Part shown: positions 35,232-47,171 of the stretch, piece by piece
Layout of the letters: each line of letters begins with the position of its first letter
Position numbering within the stretch: the first letter of the stretch is position 1
Origin: Rhodamnia argentea
Taxonomy: Eukaryota; Streptophyta; Magnoliopsida; Myrtales; Myrtaceae
Direction: 5' to 3'
Assembly: GCF_020921035.1 (NCBI RefSeq)
Contig: NC_063154.1
Span: forward strand, 15,473,861 to 15,537,860
Length of the DNA stretch: 64,000 bases
Made by a program: the position numbers and the translations under genes
Notes under the pieces: generated by a model
What the model was told of the DNA's origin: nothing
The model's database searches: none
What the model saw: the letters and a program-made list of their open reading frames with translations, nothing else

Positions 35232-35340
35232 AAGGAAGCTCTTCTTCTTTTCACACTGCTCTTCCCTCCTCCGCAGAAGCTCTTCCTCTGTTCACATTGC
35301 TCTTCCCTCCTCCGCTGAAGGTCTTCCTCTTTTCGCACTC
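35232..35340. repeat. Tandem ~43-bp repeat, about 2.5 copies
   Basis: Successive units begin gaagctcttc or gaaggtcttc and contain tgctcttccctcctccgc. It lies inside the MULE left arm, in pyrimidine-rich sequence. Confidence 0.7.
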
Positions 35341-35999
35341 TCAGAGGCCCCTCTCCTCTTGTACTCTCTCTTATACAGCTCATGGAGATTTTCTCAAATC
35401 CCCCCCTCCTCGTGTGCCTTTATTAATGTTAGTGTTTTTATTTTAGTGCAAATGTTTTCGTCATGTTTAAATTAAATTGGGACTTTTTTATTTTTATAGA
35501 AGTTGAGACAAAAGCAAAGCCGGCCTTCTTACTTGGTGCTTCCTCTTGATAGTTTGAGCTATACATTCGGTGCGTAATTACACTCAATAGTTTGAGGTAA
35601 ACCCCATTATAGTTATTTTTTGCAGTTTCGTAAGTATTGTTTTATTTATTTGATTATTATTTGTACACTCAATAGTTAATAATGTTTACGAATTTCAGTA
35701 AATAAAAAAATTACCATAATCTCGTAAAAATAAATTTTTGGGACTCATTTTTGCAACTATGTCCATATTCATTTTGACGATTTTCAAAATATGAAAAAGA
35801 AATTTAGGAGTGTAAAATGAATTTTTGGGAAAAAAAAAAAAGTTGATCGGATGGCCAGAGAAGCGGGGGCGGGTTTGACCCTATCTGAAAAATATGTTTT
35901 TAATAATTTCAAAATTCGAATAATAGAAAATTAGAAAATACAAAATTGATTAAAAATATAGAAAAATCATAGAAAATTTCAAAAAAATGAAGGAAAAAT

Positions 36000-36890
36000 A
36001 TTAAAAAATTTGAAAAAATAGGAAATAGCCACAATCAACTGGCCATAGACTATTTTGGCTATTTTGGCCGGCCACTTAAAAAAATGACGATTTTGCCCTT
36101 CCGGAAAATTTTCTCCCAAAAAAATTGTAAAAAATCTCAAAAATTAGGAAATTACCACAATCAACTGGTCATGGATGATTCGGGGTATTTTGGCCGACAA
36201 CTTTTAAAAAATGACGATTTTATCCTTCTAGCAAATTGTCTCCCAAAAAAATTGTAAAAAATCCTAAAAATTATGAAATGACCACAATCAGCTGGCCATG
36301 GACAATTCATGGTATTTTAGCCGACTACTTTTAAAAAATGACGTTTTTGCCCTTCTGAAAAATTGTCTCCCAAACAAATTGTAAAAAATCCCAAAAATTA
36401 GGAAATTGCCACAATCAACTGGCCATGAACGATTCGGGGTATTTCGGCCGACGATTTTTAAAAAATAAAGATTTTCCCCTTCTAGCAAATTGTCTCCCAA
36501 AAAAATTTGTAAAAATCTCAAAAATTAGTAAATGGACACAATCAACTGGCCATGGAAGATTCGGGGTATTTTGGCCGACGACTTTTAAAAAATGACGATT
36601 TTGCCCTTCGGCAAATTGTCTCCCAAAAAAATTTGTAAAAAATCTCAAAAATTAGAAAATGGCCACAATCAACCGGCCATGGACGATTCAGAGTATTTCG
36701 GCGGACGATTTTTCCCCTTCCGCAAATTGTCTCCCAAAAAAATTGTAAAAAGTTCCAAAAATTAGTAAATGATCACAATCAATTGGCTATGGATGATTCG
36801 GGGTATTTTGGCCAACGACTTTTAAAAAATGACGTTTTTTCCCTTCCGGCAAATTATATCTCAAAAAAATTGTAAAAAATCCCAAAATGT
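36000..36890 (+). repeat. Left array of ~127-bp repeats in the MULE
   Basis: About seven units, each containing ccacaatcaactggccatgg, then cggggtattttggccgacg, then gcaaattgtctcccaaaaaa. The ccacaatcaa anchors are near 36022, 36152, 36281, 36410, 36536, 36662 and 36773, spacing 111-130 bp. Confidence 0.92.
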
Positions 36891-37031
36891 CGTATAAGCT
36901 CTTAGGGTTATACTAGGACATTTATTTCTTTTGATATATTGATAGTGGTAATGTTAATTGGATAACGTATACGGGACAATATTTACCAAATTGTAGTTTA
37001 GAAATAATTTCTAATTTATTTATTTAGCAGA

Positions 37032-38105
37032 ATGTTGTCTACATCTTTTGCGATTGTGTACTGGGGAGGTACAATAGTACGAACCGAATATGGAATTGAT
37101 TACGAAGGCGGACAATCTACCATGTTCGGGATTGCAAATATATCGACATTTGATGAGTTACGTGTTTCGATTGAGAGCGCGTTGAATATAATTGGAAACC
37201 AGTATATTCAAACAATGGTGTACAGATATCCGGTTGTGATATGCAATTGTGTTACATATGACATTACGGAGGTGCATGATGATGCTACTATTATGATGAT
37301 CCAGCTATTTACACTTTAGGTCGGGGGTACGGGGTTTTTACAGTTTTATGCAACTATAGCAGAACATCAAATGAAACATGATGCCGCGGAGGAAGGTTCG
37401 AATGTTGGTGAAGATGACGATGATCTCGCATAATCGCACGTGCAATCCGATGATAATGATGATAATGCTGATGATGATGATGATGATGGTGATGAAGAAG
37501 ATGATCCTTGGATGGACACCGATGACAATGATGAAGAAGATGTCGAATGTGATAATATGGAGGCTTACTACAATACCCAGGTCAAGAACCCATTTTGTCA
37601 TTGGTACATCCACCGCCTTATTTAGAGATCGACTTTGACATGATGCAAGACAATACAAGAGGCAAGTCGGGCCGTATGTTATTTGATACATCAAAAGAAT
37701 TTGATGTTGGCATGTTGTTTTCATCACGGGATGCGATGCAGTTGGCTGCAAAAGAGTACTCCCTTAGGAGAAATCAAAGTTTTCGCAGTTATTTAACAAA
37801 GAAAACAGAATATGTGATAAAGTGTGGCAATCCAAATGGACCGTGTGGTTGGAGGCTCCGTGTAATTGCTAAATCGGATGGCATGTTTTGAAAAATAAGT
37901 AAGTATAATAGGCCACATACATGCAGTTCTTCGCAAATGTCACGGGATCATCGGCACATTGACCAAAAGTACCTCTACGACTAAATAGAAGCAATGGTCG
38001 CCGCCCAACCAGATATCAAAATCAAGCCACCGATGGCGAAGATTCAAGACAAGCCGCACTTCGAACCTACTTACCGTAAAACCTGGCAGGCCAAACAAAT
38101 GGCGA
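37032..38105 (+). pseudogene. MULE transposase, N-terminal remnant
   Basis: Starts with an open 95-codon stretch (37032-37319, MLSTSFAIVYWGGTIV) like the N-terminal region of plant MULE proteins. An aspartate-rich stretch from (gat)n repeats follows (37440-37560). Then comes a match to the zinc-chelating MuDR-type DNA-binding domain: MLFSSRDAMQLAAKEYSLRR near 37712, IKCGNPNGPCGWRLRV near 37817, and after a TGA at about 37889 the conserved HTC (37915) with a downstream stretch DIKIKPPMAKIQDKP. Frames change and stops intervene. The sequence ends at the right repeat array, before the DDE catalytic domain. It is a non-functional remnant. Confidence 0.78.
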
Positions 38106-39190
38106 TTGTGGCCATTTACTAATTTTTGGGATTTTTTACAATTTTTTTAGACAATTTGCCAAAAGGGCAAAATCGTTATTTTTAAAAGTCGTCTCGCCAA
38201 AATATCCCGAATCGTCTATGGCCACGTGATTGTGGTCATTTCTTAATTTTTGAGATTTTTTATAATTTTTTTGGGAGACAATTTGCCAGAAGGGCAAAAT
38301 CGTCATTTTTTAAAAGTCCTCAATCACAATACCTTGAATCGTCCATCGCCAGTTGATTGTGGCTATTTCGTAATTTTTGAGATTTTTTACATTTTTTTTT
38401 TGGAGACAATTTGCCTGAAGGGCAAAATCGTCATTTTTTAAAAATCGTCGGCCAAAATACTTTGAATCATCCATTGCCAGCTGATTGTGGCCATTTACTA
38501 ATTTTTGGATTTTTTTATAATTTTTTTTTGGAAACAATTTGCCGGAAGGGCAAAATCATCATTTTTTAAAAGTCGTTGATCAAAATACCCTGAATCGTCC
38601 ATGGCCGGTTGATTGTGGCCATTTCGTAATTTTGGAGATTTTTTACAATTTTTTTGGGAGACAATTTGTCAAAAAGGCAAAATCGTCATTTTTTAAAAGT
38701 CGTCGGCCAAAATACCCTAGATCGTTCATGGCCAGTTGATTGTGGCTATTTACTAATTTTTGGGATTTTTTACAATTTTTTTTGAAACAATTTGCCAGAA
38801 GGGAAAAATTTTTATTTTTTAAAAGTCGTCTACCAAAATACCCTAAATCATCCATGGCTAGTTGATTGTGGCCATTTACTAATTTTTGGGATTTTTGCAA
38901 CTTTTTTGGGAGACAATTTGCCGGAAGGGCAAAATCGTCATTTTTTAAAAGTCGTCAGCCAAAATACCGTGAATCGTCCATGGCCGATTGATTGTGGCCA
39001 TTTACTAATTTTTGGGATTTTTCACAATTTTTTTGAGAGACAATTTGCTAGAAGGGCAAAATCGTTATTTTCTAAAAGTTGTCGGCTAAAATACCATGAA
39101 TCGTCCATGACCAGTTGATTGTGGTCATTTCCTAATTTTTGGGAATTTTTATAATTTTTTTGGGAGACAATTTGCCATAAGGACAAAATT
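38100..39190 (-). repeat. Right array of ~127-bp repeats in the MULE
   Basis: About nine units of the same repeat as the left array in reverse orientation (gattgtggccatttactaat, gggagacaatttgcc, gggcaaaatcgtcatttttt). The gattgtgg anchors are near 38104, 38229, 38356, 38484, 38610, 38738, 38864, 38988 and 39116. Confidence 0.92.
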
Positions 39191-39304
39191 GTCATGGCGG
39201 GGTTGGAGGGGAGGTTTGGGGGGGAGTTAGGGGTGAGCAATCCACCCGCTCGGCGGTGTAGTTGCCGAGCGGGGGCCCTTCGGCACTCTGACTACCGAGC
39301 GGCA

Positions 39305-39410
39305 CCTGCTCGGCAGCAAGATCGCCGAGCAGACCCCAAATCGGTAAATATCTATTTTTTAAACCTAATTTAGTAAATATATATTTTTTACGCAATTTGA
39401 AAAAAAGCCC
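39305..39410 (-). repeat. Right terminal inverted repeat of the MULE
   Basis: Reverse complement of the left terminal repeat, ending gcaatttgaaaaaaagccc. On its inner side are further ctcggc/gccgag inverted pairs (39235-39330). Confidence 0.85.
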
Positions 39411-40310
39411 AACCTATTATGTGTCGAGGACGCTCATATAGGCCGACAACCTAAACTAGATAGTTTTCATGAGCCCTAAAGGTACTTCAATATCTTGTAG
39501 GTAGCCCGAGCCTCTCGACTAGGATTGAGCGATTCTAAGTGGTCGGAACAGGTCCCTCATTTTTTGTAACATGAAACGTATCTTACTTAGTCCGAAACTT
39601 GGAACCTACCCGTTACATGTTACACGGTCTACCTAGGTTCCACCTGTATTTTTAACTGAATTATTGCAATGATCATTAGGTTTAATGACCACCACTTGCT
39701 GCCACAATTTGCTAACCACAGCTCATATTTAGATAAGAATAAATATGAAACATTAACAAAATAAAAGTCTAAATTATAAATATCGTTGAAAATGAAAGCT
39801 TAGAATCTTGGTTACAAATTACACACTCAATGAAATACTGTAGAATCGGGCGATGACATATTACCAAGTATCCCAAAAACTTGTTATAAGTTATAGGTTC
39901 TAGGTAGATGGTACCTGAAACTTGGAATCTACCTGTCGGAACAGGTTCCCCAAATTTTTTTAACCCGCAACCTATCTTGAATACCTTGAAATGTGGAACC
40001 AGACAGGTTCCGATTCCAGGTTCTACCCTGAAATCATATTTACCCCTACTCTCCACTCAAGCTCTTGGATTATCGGATCTCTGAATCACTCCAAAAAAAA
40101 GATATAGTAGAGACTTGCCCCGGATATTAATTTGATGCTTATGTATCGAAAGATGTCTTCACAGCCAATCGCTAAGATCTCCGAATCACTCAAAAAAAAA
40201 TTAGTGCAGAACTGCCCCCTACGTTATTTTGGTGTTTTTCCTTCGAGAGATGTCTACGCAGCCTGTCACAAAGGTGGATGAGAATCACACATTTGCTGCA
40301 TTAATTTATG
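39411..40310. repeat. Spacer S1, copy 2, right part
   Basis: Resumes the S1 match (gctcatataggccgacaacc, compare 18799) and runs through the hAT MITE to the upstream region of the 40.4-kb BAHD locus, as copy 1 runs into the 19.7-kb locus. Confidence 0.88.
39520..40048. mobile_element. hAT-type MITE in S1, copy 2
   Basis: 529-bp counterpart of 18890-19417: starts TAGGATTGAGC and ends tttacccctA. Flanks are ctctcgac and ctctccac. It was copied with the segment. Confidence 0.75.
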
Positions 40311-40417
40311 TGGACTTGTTTTCTCTTCTTTGCTGGCTCAAAACCTTACGATATGCACGAAGAATAATCCGTTGAAATACTTAAACGAGTACCGAAGTGA
40401 CCGACAGTGTATCAAAC

Positions 40418-41727
40418 ATGAAGGTCGAATTACAGTCCAAGAAACTGGTCAAGCCATCGAATCGGACGCCGAATCATTGCCGAAAGCTCAGCCTGTCCTT
40501 CATCGATGACCTTTCGTTTTCTAATTATGTTGGGGTCGTTTTCTGCTATGGAGCTCGCAAAAGAAGGCATGAGATCAATACTCTTCCGAGGCTTCGCCGC
40601 TTGGAGGAGTTGCTTTCCGAAACGCTTACCCTCTTTTACCCTCTAGCCGGTCGGTATGTCGAAGACGGGCTCTTCATCGACTGCAACGACCAAGGTGTAG
40701 AATTGATACAAGCCAAAGTAGATGGCACTCTAGATCAGCTCCTCCAGGGAGATGTTTACGGCGACCTTCTCAGCTGCCTGTCAACATTCCCGCCACAAGC
40801 AGCAAACAGTCCACTGGTCGTAGTTCAAGCAAACAGCTTCGATTGCCGCGGATTAGCAATTGGCCTGCGCGTTTCTCACAAGATAGGCGACATGTACACC
40901 ATGGCCATGTTCATGTACTCAAGGGCCGCTGCACGCCGGAGCGGAATCCATGAAGTAATCCCACCGAACTTCGATCTGCCATCTCTATTCCCGGCAAAAG
41001 AACCTGCACTCAGCCCATTGCCCACATTCCCCCTCCGGAAAAATTTTACGCTGGCTAGACTCGAATTCAGCGACCTAGCCTTGTCAAGACTGAAAGCTGC
41101 TTCCAATGCTTCCAACTCACTGGTGGAGATCACATCTGCGCTGACATGTAAGGCTCTTATCGGCATTGATCGCGCAATGAAAGGCCTGTCGAGGCCTTCC
41201 GTGTTTGTCACCTCGATCAACTTGTGCGAGAGAGTACAATTAAAATCCCGGCGAACTCGTGCAGTAACTTCTTTGCTAACATAATCACTCCAATTGCTGT
41301 AGAAAAGAGCGAGCCCACTTTTGATGCAATACTGCCTCTGATAGGCGACGCACATAGGAATGCGAAATTGAGGTACGCCGATGTCGCAGATGCAAGCGAG
41401 TTGCGCTGGATGGTGGCAGATTCATGGCGAGATTACGCCGGTATATGGGGAAGAGAAGAAGCAAACCTGATTCTGATCAGTAGCTGGTGTAGATTCCCAT
41501 TATACGACAATGATTTTGGGTGGGGGACACCAGACTCGGTGAGCAAAACAAGTCCTCCTATGAGGTCAGTTTTTCTTATGGACAGTCCAATTGATGGTGG
41601 AATTGATGCTTGGATTACTCTAAACCAAGATGAGATGGTTCTTTTCAAGCAAAATCCTGAGATTGTGGCTTGTACTTCCAAGCTACTTCTTCCTAGAAGT
41701 GCTCCTATTGGAAAAACCACCAAATAA
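40418..41727 (+). pseudogene. BAHD acyltransferase with one frameshift
   Basis: Nearly complete copy of the 23.5-kb type. It starts MKVELQSKKLV and keeps HKIGD and MYTMAMFM (residues 154-158), but the following conserved NSWAA reads YSRAA. At about 41244, intact copies have ttaaagatcccg and this copy has ttaaaatcccg. The single-base loss shifts the frame, and translation would end at 41284 after 289 codons, before DFGWG. From 41246 the correct protein continues in the new frame to 41727 with DFGWG and GGIDAW. It has the same extended tail as the 23.5-kb copy (KLLLPRSAPIGKTTK). Because there is only one clear lesion, inactivation may be recent, or an assembly error should be excluded. Confidence 0.88.
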
Positions 41728-41929
41728 AAGTGAGTGTTTGCTCCCTCGTGCATGTTCACATCCAAATTTCACCAATTAATTTTCTTTTCTCGGTCGTTCT
41801 ATCATGTTCTGACCATTTTAGAGATCCAAAGTAATGCTTGCCGTTATTCAAAAAGTGACTCCATGAGTTAATTGTAGTTTTCACCCATATATCTCAAAAT
41901 CATTTTCTATGTTCAGTGCACAGTGTGGT

Positions 41930-42543
41930 TCATTCCAACCTATTCATCATCCTAAAAGCTTGTCAGAAGCGGCTCCATAGCTAGGCCTTCTAGGCCTTGC
42001 GACCACTCTTCTCCGTCATCTGACCGGGTTATTATAAGCCCACTAGCTTCCGAGTGGTTTGTCCCTAAACCACACACCTACTGGAGGGGGCTCCCACTTA
42101 GATATTATATTGTGGCATTATTGGATTAATTCACTCGAGGTATTGTCCGCTTTTGGCTCATCCAATACCGAGCTTCATGGTTTTGTCATTTGACATAAAA
42201 GTAAACACTTTCCCAAAAGTTTACTTATCCTAATAGTGCTCTAGCTCGAGTGTGCTTATTTTTATAATTCCAAAGCATAGCTTGTCGTTATGTCAAAAGG
42301 CGTCTCCATGAGTTTTTTTCAATTTTCACGTATATATCTCATAGTCACATTCCCCTTGTTTAATGCAATCCTACCCCCTTCGTCATCCTAAAAGCATGTT
42401 AGAAACCGCTCCTTGTCCAAGCCCTCTAGCCTCGGCCACCACTCATAACTAGATCATTATCACTAGGGTGAGCATTGTTCAAAGGCGGAATCGAGAGCCA
42501 CAAAATTGAACCAGTGGAAACGAGTTTAATTTCAGGTTCTATG
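41930..42543. repeat. Spacer S2, copy 3, left part
   Basis: Matches 20025-20630 and 25012-25625. At 42544 it is interrupted within the hAT MITE by a copia insertion and resumes at 47724. Confidence 0.9.
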
Positions 42544-42548
42544 GTATG

Positions 42549-42800
42549 TGTTATATTTTTGACTTTCAAATTGTTTGGACTTGGTTGGTGTTCTCACTAT
42601 TTGAGCTACTTAGGCGGAGTTGGTGGCGTTTCATCCCTTATTTCCTACATCGAGTACACTCATGTAGGCTTAGGGGTGTGCGTTGTCGATTCCATCGTTT
42701 GGAGGGCGGCCTTGTGTGGTCACTCTTGATGGTGAGGGAGAGAGGTCTTATGGCGTTTGGTAAAACACACTTCTGAAGATTTGAAGTCAAGATGGAGATT
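42549..42800 (+). other. Extra LTR-start plus internal 3' end before the 5' LTR
   Basis: Bases 42549-42572 match the first 24 bp of the LTR (compare 47368). From about 42573 the sequence switches to gtttggacttggttgg, the end of pol (compare 47138), and continues to the polypurine tract at 42790-42800, directly before a complete LTR. The junction shows a short shared att. Confidence 0.85.
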
Positions 42801-43150
42801 TGTTACATTTTTTACTTTCAAATTAGTGATAAGGTTATTTTGGGCCATTCACTTTGTTTTAGAGTTTCTTAGATGAGGCTATAAACAAAATATCTTGAAT
42901 AGCATATTGTAACGTTTGCTTTTACTTCTACCCCGAAACCCTTTGTTTTTCACTTCTTCTTGTCAGATCTTTCGATCTTTGATCGTACGCTTGTACACAT
43001 TATTGAAGAAAGTGAAACCCCTCTCTCTCCTCGTAGTTTTTCCCGTTTTCGATTTTCCACGTAAATTGTGTCTCGTGCGTTTTTATTTTACTTTCATCCT
43101 TAGCTATTTTGCTCTTGAATTTGTGCATCTCTTGGCATTTTTCTGCAACA
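42801..43150 (+). repeat. 5' LTR of the copia element
   Basis: 350 bp, TGTTACATT to CTGCAACA, directly followed by the primer-binding site. Pairs with 47368-47718. Confidence 0.92.
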
Positions 43151-43190
43151 ATTGGTATCGGAGCGAAGAAATTTCGATCTTTTATTCGAG

Positions 43191-46100
43191 ATGGCATCTA
43201 TCAAGTTCGAAGTGGCACCCTTCGATGGCCAAAACAATTTCGAGTTATGGAGGATCAAGTTGAAGGCTTTGTTGCGTCGAGAAGGTTCGGTTAGAACCTT
43301 GGATGGCAATTATCCCGATGACATGACTGCGACAAAGATCGAGGAAATGGAAGAGAAGGCGCATGGCACCATCCAATTGTCGTTGTCTAACAAGGTGCTT
43401 CGTGAAGTTGTTGATGAAGAAACGGCTTCGGGATTATGGCAAAAGTTAGAAAGTCTTTATATGAAGAAATCTCTTACGACAAAATTAATCTTGAAGCAGC
43501 GTCTTTACACGATAAAGATGCAAGAAGGTACTCCTATCCAAGAACATCTAGATGAATTTAATAAAATTGTTATGGATATGAAAAATCTAGATTTGAAGTT
43601 AGATGATGAGGATCAAGCCCTAATTGTGTTATGCTCACTACCAACCTCATATGAGAATTTTGTGAATTCTATGTTGTATGGAAGAGAATCCATAACTCTT
43701 GAAAATGTGAAGGCTTCATTGAATTCCGCAGAGATGCGTACAAAGTTGAATGTGAGTAGCGGTGCGGATAAAGCAGATGGTTTAGTTGTTAGGGGAAGGT
43801 CGAATCATCGGGATAGACGCAGTAACAATAAAGGGCGTTTGAAATCTAGGTCAGGCCGGGATAAGAAAAAGGTTGAGTGTTACTATTGTCATAAGTTCGG
43901 ACACTATAAAAACGAGTGTCCTTTGCTCAAAGCCAAGGGAAAAAAGTCAATGGAGAGTTCTGATTCGGCTAGTCCGGTTAAGGATAATGAGTTTGCTAAT
44001 GCGGATAATGTTCTTACTGTTTTGTCTTCGGATTGTCGTGTAGACGATGAATGGATTTTGGATTCAGCTTGTTCATACCATATGTGCCCAAATAGTGATT
44101 GGTTCCACACATATGAGAAGGTAACTAGTGGTTCGGTTTTGATGGGTAACAATGCGGTTTGCGGGATTGTAGGTATTGGTATAGTGCGGATCAAATGTCA
44201 TGACAATGTAGTAAGAACTTTCACGGATGTTAGGCACATCCTAGATTTGAAGAAGAATCTTATTTCTTTGAGCAGTTTGGATTCCATTGGTTGCATGTAT
44301 ATTGGCGGAGGTGGAGTTTTGAAAATTTCAAAAGGCTCTTTAATTGTGATGAGAGGTAACAAGAAGAATGGTCGTTACATTCTGTAGGGAAGTACCGTTG
44401 TTAGTTCTTTAAATATATCATCATTTTCAGATTCTGATAAATCAAGGTTGTGGCATATGCGGTTGGGCCACATGAGTGAAAGAGGAATGACAATTTTGAG
44501 TAAGCGTGGTTTACTCTCCGAGGAGCATACAATCTCACTTGACTTTTGTGAGCATTGTGTTTACGGGAAATAGCGCAGAGTTAGTTTTAGTAATGGCGTG
44601 TAGTCGACGAAAGGCACGATTGACTACATTCACTCATATTTGTGGGGACCTACACGGGTTACATCTAAAGGTGGTGCAGTTTATCTTCTGACATTTATTG
44701 ATGACTTTTCTAGGAGAGTCCGGGTTTATTTCTTGAAGCGTAAAAGTGACGTTTTTGATACGTTCAAGAAGTGGAAGATGTTGATTGAAAATCAATCTGG
44801 CAAGAAGATAAAGCATCTCGTAACGGACAATGGTTTTGAGTTTTGCGGAGGTGATTTTAACAAGTACTGTAAAGATTCGGGGATTGTTCGACATCGAATA
44901 GTCAGGTATACATCTCAACAAAATGGGGTGGCGGAGCGCATGAACCGAACACTTTTAGAGAGAGCTACATGTATGCTTTCTAATGCTGGACTTGATAAAG
45001 ATTTTTGGGCTGAAGCCGTTAACACAGCATGTTATTTGGTAAATCGATCTTCTTCTATCGCAATCGAATGTAAGACTCCAAACGAGGTATGGTCTGGTAA
45101 ACCTTCTAATTATTCTATTTTGAAAATATTTGGATGTCCCACTTATTATCATGTAAAAGATGGTAAGCTTGAACCTAGGACCAAGAAAGGTATTTTCGTT
45201 GGTTATGTAGATGGAGTTAAGGGATATAGATTGTGGTGTTCTGACCCTCGGTCACCAAAGTTTATAATCAGTAGGGATATTACTTTTGATGAAAACTCTA
45301 TGCTTGATCAAAGAAAAGTTGTTGAGTCTACAGATATTCAAGAAGAGAATATAGCGAAGGAGAAGGAGTTTAGTGTGGAGCATCCAAGAAGAACTTCCGA
45401 AGATGTTCCTATTCGGTCGGAAAATGACGATGAGCAACAAGACTCAGATTTGATTAAATAAGAAGTAGAAGAAGTTGAACAACCTCAGACTTTGGCTGTA
45501 GGGAGAGCTAAAAGGCAAATTAAGCCTCTCCGGAGGTATGGTTTCTTTGATTTAGTAGCATATGCTCTTACAGGTTCTGAAGAGCTTGGTATTGAAGAAC
45601 CTTCTACATTCCGTGAAGCTACTATTTGTTCTAAATATGAGAAGTGGCTTGTTGCAATGAATGAAGAGATGGAGTCTCTTTATAAGAACCAAACTTGGGA
45701 TCTTGTGAAATTGCCTAAGAGCAAAAGAGTTGTTGGATGCAAGTGGATCTTTAAACAAAAGGAGGGAATTTCAAGGGTTGAAGATGAAAGATTCAAAACA
45801 CATTTGGTAGCAAAGGGCTTTAGTCAGAAGGAAGGGATCAACTTCAATGAAGTATTCTCTTCGGTTGTGAAACATAGCTCCATTCATGTGTTGCTCACGT
45901 TAGTTGCCCTTTATGATCTAAAACTTGAGCAACTTGATGTCAAGATCGCTTTTTCGCATGGTGAGCTTGAGGAGACAATCTATATGTCTCAACCTAAGGG
46001 ATTCGTTGTTGAGGGTAAAGAAGATCACGTTTGCAAATTGAAACGCTTTTTATATGGTCTCAAGCAATCTCCACAACAATGGTACAAGAGGTTTGATAGC

Positions 46101-47171
46101 TTTATGTTAAGTCATGGCTACTTGCGAAGTGCACATGACAGTTGTGTGTACTATAAGAGATTACATGATGGTTCTTTTATTTATTTGCTATTTTATGTGG
46201 ATGACATGCTCATTGCAACGAAGGGCATGTTAGAGATACGATTGTTAAAGAAGCAACTTAGCGGGGAATTTGAGATGAAAGATCTTGGAGCAACCAAGAA
46301 AATTCTAGGTATGGAGATTTGCATAGATAGACAAGTTAGGAAGTTATACCTTTCGCAGAAGGGGTATATTGAAAAAGTGCTTGAACGTTTTGGCATGAAG
46401 AACACTAAACCGGTAAGTACTCCTTTGGCGTCTCACTTTAGACTTTCTGCTTCCTTGTCACCTAAAACCAAAGAAGAGGAAGATGAGATTTTTTGAGTTC
46501 CATATTCTAATGCTGTGGGTAGTCTTATGTACGCTATGGTTTGCACGCATCCAGATATTTCCCAAGCAGTTAGTGTTGTGAGCAGGTATATGGCACATCC
46601 AGGTAAAGCTCACCGGCAAGCAGTGAAGTGGATTCTTCGGTATATCCGGGGCACCTCAAATGTTGGTTTGGTCTTTGATAGAGATTGTGGTACAGGGCAT
46701 TCAGTTGTTGGCTTTGTTGATTCTGACTATGCGGGTGATCTCGATAAAAGGAAATCATTAACATGTTATGTTTTTACGCTTGGGGGCTCCACTGTTAGTT
46801 GGAGAGCAACTTTGCCGGACACGATTGCTTTATCTACTACCGAAAAGCAGTACATGGCAGCAACGGAGGCAGCAAAGGAAGCTCTTTGGTTAAAACGTTT
46901 AGTTACGGAACTTGGGGTAAAGCAATTGGGACCCTCCGCTATCTTTTACGATAACCAAAGTGCAATCCAGTTGACCAAGAACGCGATGTGTCATGAGAGA
47001 ACGGAACACATCGACATTCGTTATCATTTTCTGCGTGATGAGGTTGCTAAGGGTACAGTTACAATGAAAAAATTACCTACAATAAATAATCCAGCAGATA
47101 TGTTGACCAAACCAATTCCTTTGACTAAGTTCAAACATTGTTTGGACTTGGTTGGTGTTTTCACCGTTTGA
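43191..47171 (+). pseudogene. Copia gag-pol, broken by five in-frame stops
   Basis: One long frame encodes, in order: a gag domain from MASIKFEVAPFDGQ (43191); a CCHC zinc knuckle CYYCHKFGHYKNEC (about 43879-43920); an aspartic protease with LDSACSYHMC (about 44058); an integrase with HxxxH-type zinc-finger remains (LWHMRLGH, about 44449) and core FIDDFSRRVRVYF (about 44694); a reverse transcriptase with YVDDMLIA (about 46196); and RNase H ending at 47171. The frame never shifts. Five stops cut it: TAG 44385, TAG 44571, TAG 44601, TAA 45459 and TGA 46494. Gag and protease could still be made; the rest could not. As a whole it is a dead mobile-element polyprotein. Confidence 0.93.

Larger units (their letters stand above)
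34893..39410 (+). mobile_element. Mutator-like element with inverted subterminal arrays
   Basis: A 4518-bp element. Its terminal inverted repeats are about 100 bp: the left begins gggctttttttcaaattgc and the right, read inward, begins with the same 19 bases. Similarity continues through atatttacc and ccgatttt(g)gggt to ctcggc. Inside each end lie GC-rich hairpins, then arrays of a ~127-bp repeat in opposite orientation (36.0-36.9 and 38.1-39.2 kb) flanking a decayed transposase N-terminal region. The catalytic transposase domain is missing, so it is non-autonomous. The insertion is absent from S1 copy 1. A clean 9-bp target duplication was not found; flanks show only a rough ATTAT...GTGT...GAG resemblance. 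Confidence 0.85.

Noticed and set aside
37440-37560. (GAT)n-rich tract as a separate microsatellite or acidic gene
   Set aside because: It falls between two parts of the MULE transposase remnant, where plant MULE proteins commonly have an acidic linker, so it belongs to that pseudogene.
36288-39118. Open frames through the MULE arrays giving repeated peptides such as FGRQFARRAKSSFFKS on both strands
   Set aside because: Unit length is often near a multiple of three (126-129 bp), so frames stay open by chance. There is no start context, the peptides match no family, and they appear from both arrays on opposite strands.
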